Below are positions 62,993 through 64,000 of a stretch of DNA of 64,000 bases, one piece after another (within the stretch, counting starts at the first letter, position 1; each line of letters starts with the position of its first letter). Source of the stretch: Anaerobaca lacustris. Lineage in GTDB: Bacteria > Planctomycetota > Phycisphaerae > Sedimentisphaerales > Anaerobacaceae. The translations under genes and the position numbers were made by a program. Under the pieces are notes generated by a model. It did not search any database, was not told the origin of the DNA, and saw only the letters and a list, made by a program, of their open reading frames with translations. The stretch lies in the NCBI RefSeq assembly GCF_030012215.1, contig NZ_JASCXX010000012.1:62001-126000 (forward strand), written 5' to 3'.

Positions 62993-63454
62993 ATGCAAGA
63001 CGGACTGAAGGTGTGCCTGGTGGCGTCGGCCGGCGGGCACCTGAGTCAACTGCTCAAGATCGCCGGCGCCTGGTCCGGGCATGCGGTCTGCTGGATCACG
63101 ACCACGGATGTGGTTCGCGCTTCTCTCGGCGACGAGGGGAACGTACACGTCGTCGGCGAGTGCAACCGTCAGCACCCCTTGCGCGTCCTCGCGGTGTTCA
63201 TGCGGTGCATGCGGATCCTGCGCAAGGAAAGGCCGGACGTGGTGATCAGCACGGGAGCGGCCCCGGGCTGCATGGCCGTGGTTCTCGGGCATCTGGGGGG
63301 CGCCAAAGTGATCTGGCTCGACAGCATCACCAACGTCAATCGCCTGTCGCTCTCCGGCCGCCTGGTTCGGCCGTTTGCCGATCTGTTTCTTGTCCAATGG
63401 CCGCAACTGGCCCGCAGGTATCGTGGTGTGGAATACGTCGGAGCGGTGATATGA
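62993..63454 (+). CDS. pssD: PssD/Alg14-like glycosyltransferase subunit
   Basis: 153 residues. VCLVASAGGHLSQLLKIAGA, VVISTGAAPGCMAVVLGHLG and KVIWLDSITNVNRLSLSGR match Alg14/PssD, the membrane-anchoring, acceptor-binding half of a split GT-B glycosyltransferase. Starts 1 base after capA; AGGTGG ahead. Overlaps pssE by ATGA. Confidence 0.9.
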   Translation: MQDGLKVCLVASAGGHLSQLLKIAGAWSGHAVCWITTTDVVRASLGDEGNVHVVGECNRQHPLRVLAVFMRCMRILRKERPDVVISTGAAPGCMAVVLGHLGGAKVIWLDSITNVNRLSLSGRLVRPFADLFLVQWPQLARRYRGVEYVGAVI

Positions 63455-63939
63455 TCTTCCTGACCGTCGGAACGCAGTTTCCCTTCGACCGCCTCGTCCA
63501 GGCCGTCGACGAGTTCTTCGATGAGTACGACCTCGACGACGAAATCTATGCCCAGATCGGAAGCAGCGCCTACAGGCCGCGCCACTTTGAGGCGGTTCCC
63601 ACATTGGACAAAGAGGCGTTCGATCGGCGATTCAGGGAGGCCAACGCCATCATCGGCCATGCGGGAATGGGGACGATCATGCTGGCGTTCGATTGCGGAA
63701 AGCCCCTCCTGGCGATGCCCCGACGAAAGAAGTACGGGGAAGTTGTCAACGATCATCAGGTGGCGCTAGCCGATGAGTTCGAGGCCCTCGGCCATATCCT
63801 GGTCGCGCACAACGCGAGTGAGCTGTCGGCCAAGCTGACGCGGCTGAAGTCTTTCGCTCCCCAGCGTCGTGTGGCCAGCCCCGAGGCCGTGGCCGAGCGC
63901 ATTCGCTGTTTCGTCAAGTCGATCGATCGACGCAAATGA
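63451..63939 (+). CDS. pssE: PssE/Alg13-like glycosyltransferase subunit
   Basis: 162 residues. IFLTVGTQFPFDRLVQAVDE and AIIGHAGMGTIMLAFDCGKP match the catalytic, sugar-nucleotide-binding Alg13/PssE half. It works with the preceding PssD to add glucuronate or another sugar to a lipid-linked chain. Last complete gene in the window; the locus probably continues beyond it. Confidence 0.9.
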   Translation: MIFLTVGTQFPFDRLVQAVDEFFDEYDLDDEIYAQIGSSAYRPRHFEAVPTLDKEAFDRRFREANAIIGHAGMGTIMLAFDCGKPLLAMPRRKKYGEVVNDHQVALADEFEALGHILVAHNASELSAKLTRLKSFAPQRRVASPEAVAERIRCFVKSIDRRK

Positions 63940-64000
63940 CATGAGGCATCGGGCGCGGATCGCGCTGGCATGCTGGGTGTTTCTCCAGCCGTAGCCGCTG

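Noticed and set aside
63941-64000. Start of a further gene after pssE
   Set aside because: The ATG at 63941 meets a stop after 17 codons, and no other supported frame is visible in the last 60 bases.
1-64000. CRISPR arrays, tRNA or rRNA genes, insertion sequences, prophage
   Set aside because: No regularly spaced repeats, tRNA T-loop plus acceptor pairings, transposase motifs or flanking inverted repeats were found on reading. A covariance-model scan could still find a small RNA missed by eye.

Overview
The window is GC-rich bacterial chromosome from what looks like a heterotrophic, polysaccharide-degrading planctomycete (Planctomycetota, probably Phycisphaerae). The evidence is the mix of large secreted beta-helix, PKD-like and lamin-tail proteins with dockerin-like repeats, several secreted glycoside hydrolases, a FAD-dependent oxidoreductase of the type common in that phylum, an LpxL-type acyltransferase (diderm envelope), a type II secretion operon and an exosortase-associated EpsI protein. 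The assignment is inferred from gene content, not from a marker gene. No rRNA, tRNA, CRISPR array, insertion sequence or phage gene was seen.

Layout. 1-5122 (-): a FAD-dependent oxidoreductase with an inserted discoidin-like domain, xylose isomerase and a cut-off PIG-L deacetylase. 5506-10360 (+): a 1249-residue secreted beta-helix/PKD/propeller protein and an LpxL-like acyltransferase. 10381-11613 (-): a dockerin/lamin-tail secreted protein. 11834-14577 (+): a B12-binding-type radical SAM protein and MiaB. 14583-26012 (-): a glycoside hydrolase lipoprotein, SppA with its own consensus promoter, and a three-gene operon of very large secreted glycoside hydrolases that probably attack marine-type polysaccharides. 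26538-30194: small regulatory or metal-binding proteins (SAP/Rho-N-like protein, cold shock protein, a Cys-rich acidic peptide), and an HExxH metallopeptidase/ATP-grasp pair.

30279-46403 (-) is the most coherent block. A 1484-residue surface beta-helix protein ends in a Gly-rich/Cys/membrane/Arg-rich sorting signal. It is followed 7 bases later by a CPBP-family glutamic intramembrane protease and then by a complete gspC-D-E-F-G-I-J-K-L-M type II secretion operon (no gspH). The order suggests a dedicated C-terminal processing and surface-anchoring system tied to type II secretion.

46923-63939 (+) is an exopolysaccharide locus: EpsI-like protein, Wzx flippase, RfbC, pyruvyl transferase, FrhB-like iron-sulfur protein, four single-chain glycosyltransferases, a Wzy/ligase-like membrane protein, a CapA-like protein and a split PssD/PssE-type transferase. 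An unusual insert holds an N5-(carboxyethyl)ornithine synthase-like dehydrogenase, a PaaK-like adenylating enzyme and a sugar-transfer-type ATP-grasp, which together could add an opine-like amino acid to the polymer.

Regulatory signals are readable by eye. Sigma-70-type promoters can be placed before many units, and four or five of them end so close to the start codon that the mRNAs should be leaderless. The miaB promoter carries a perfect 6-1-6 palindrome between its -35 and -10 boxes.
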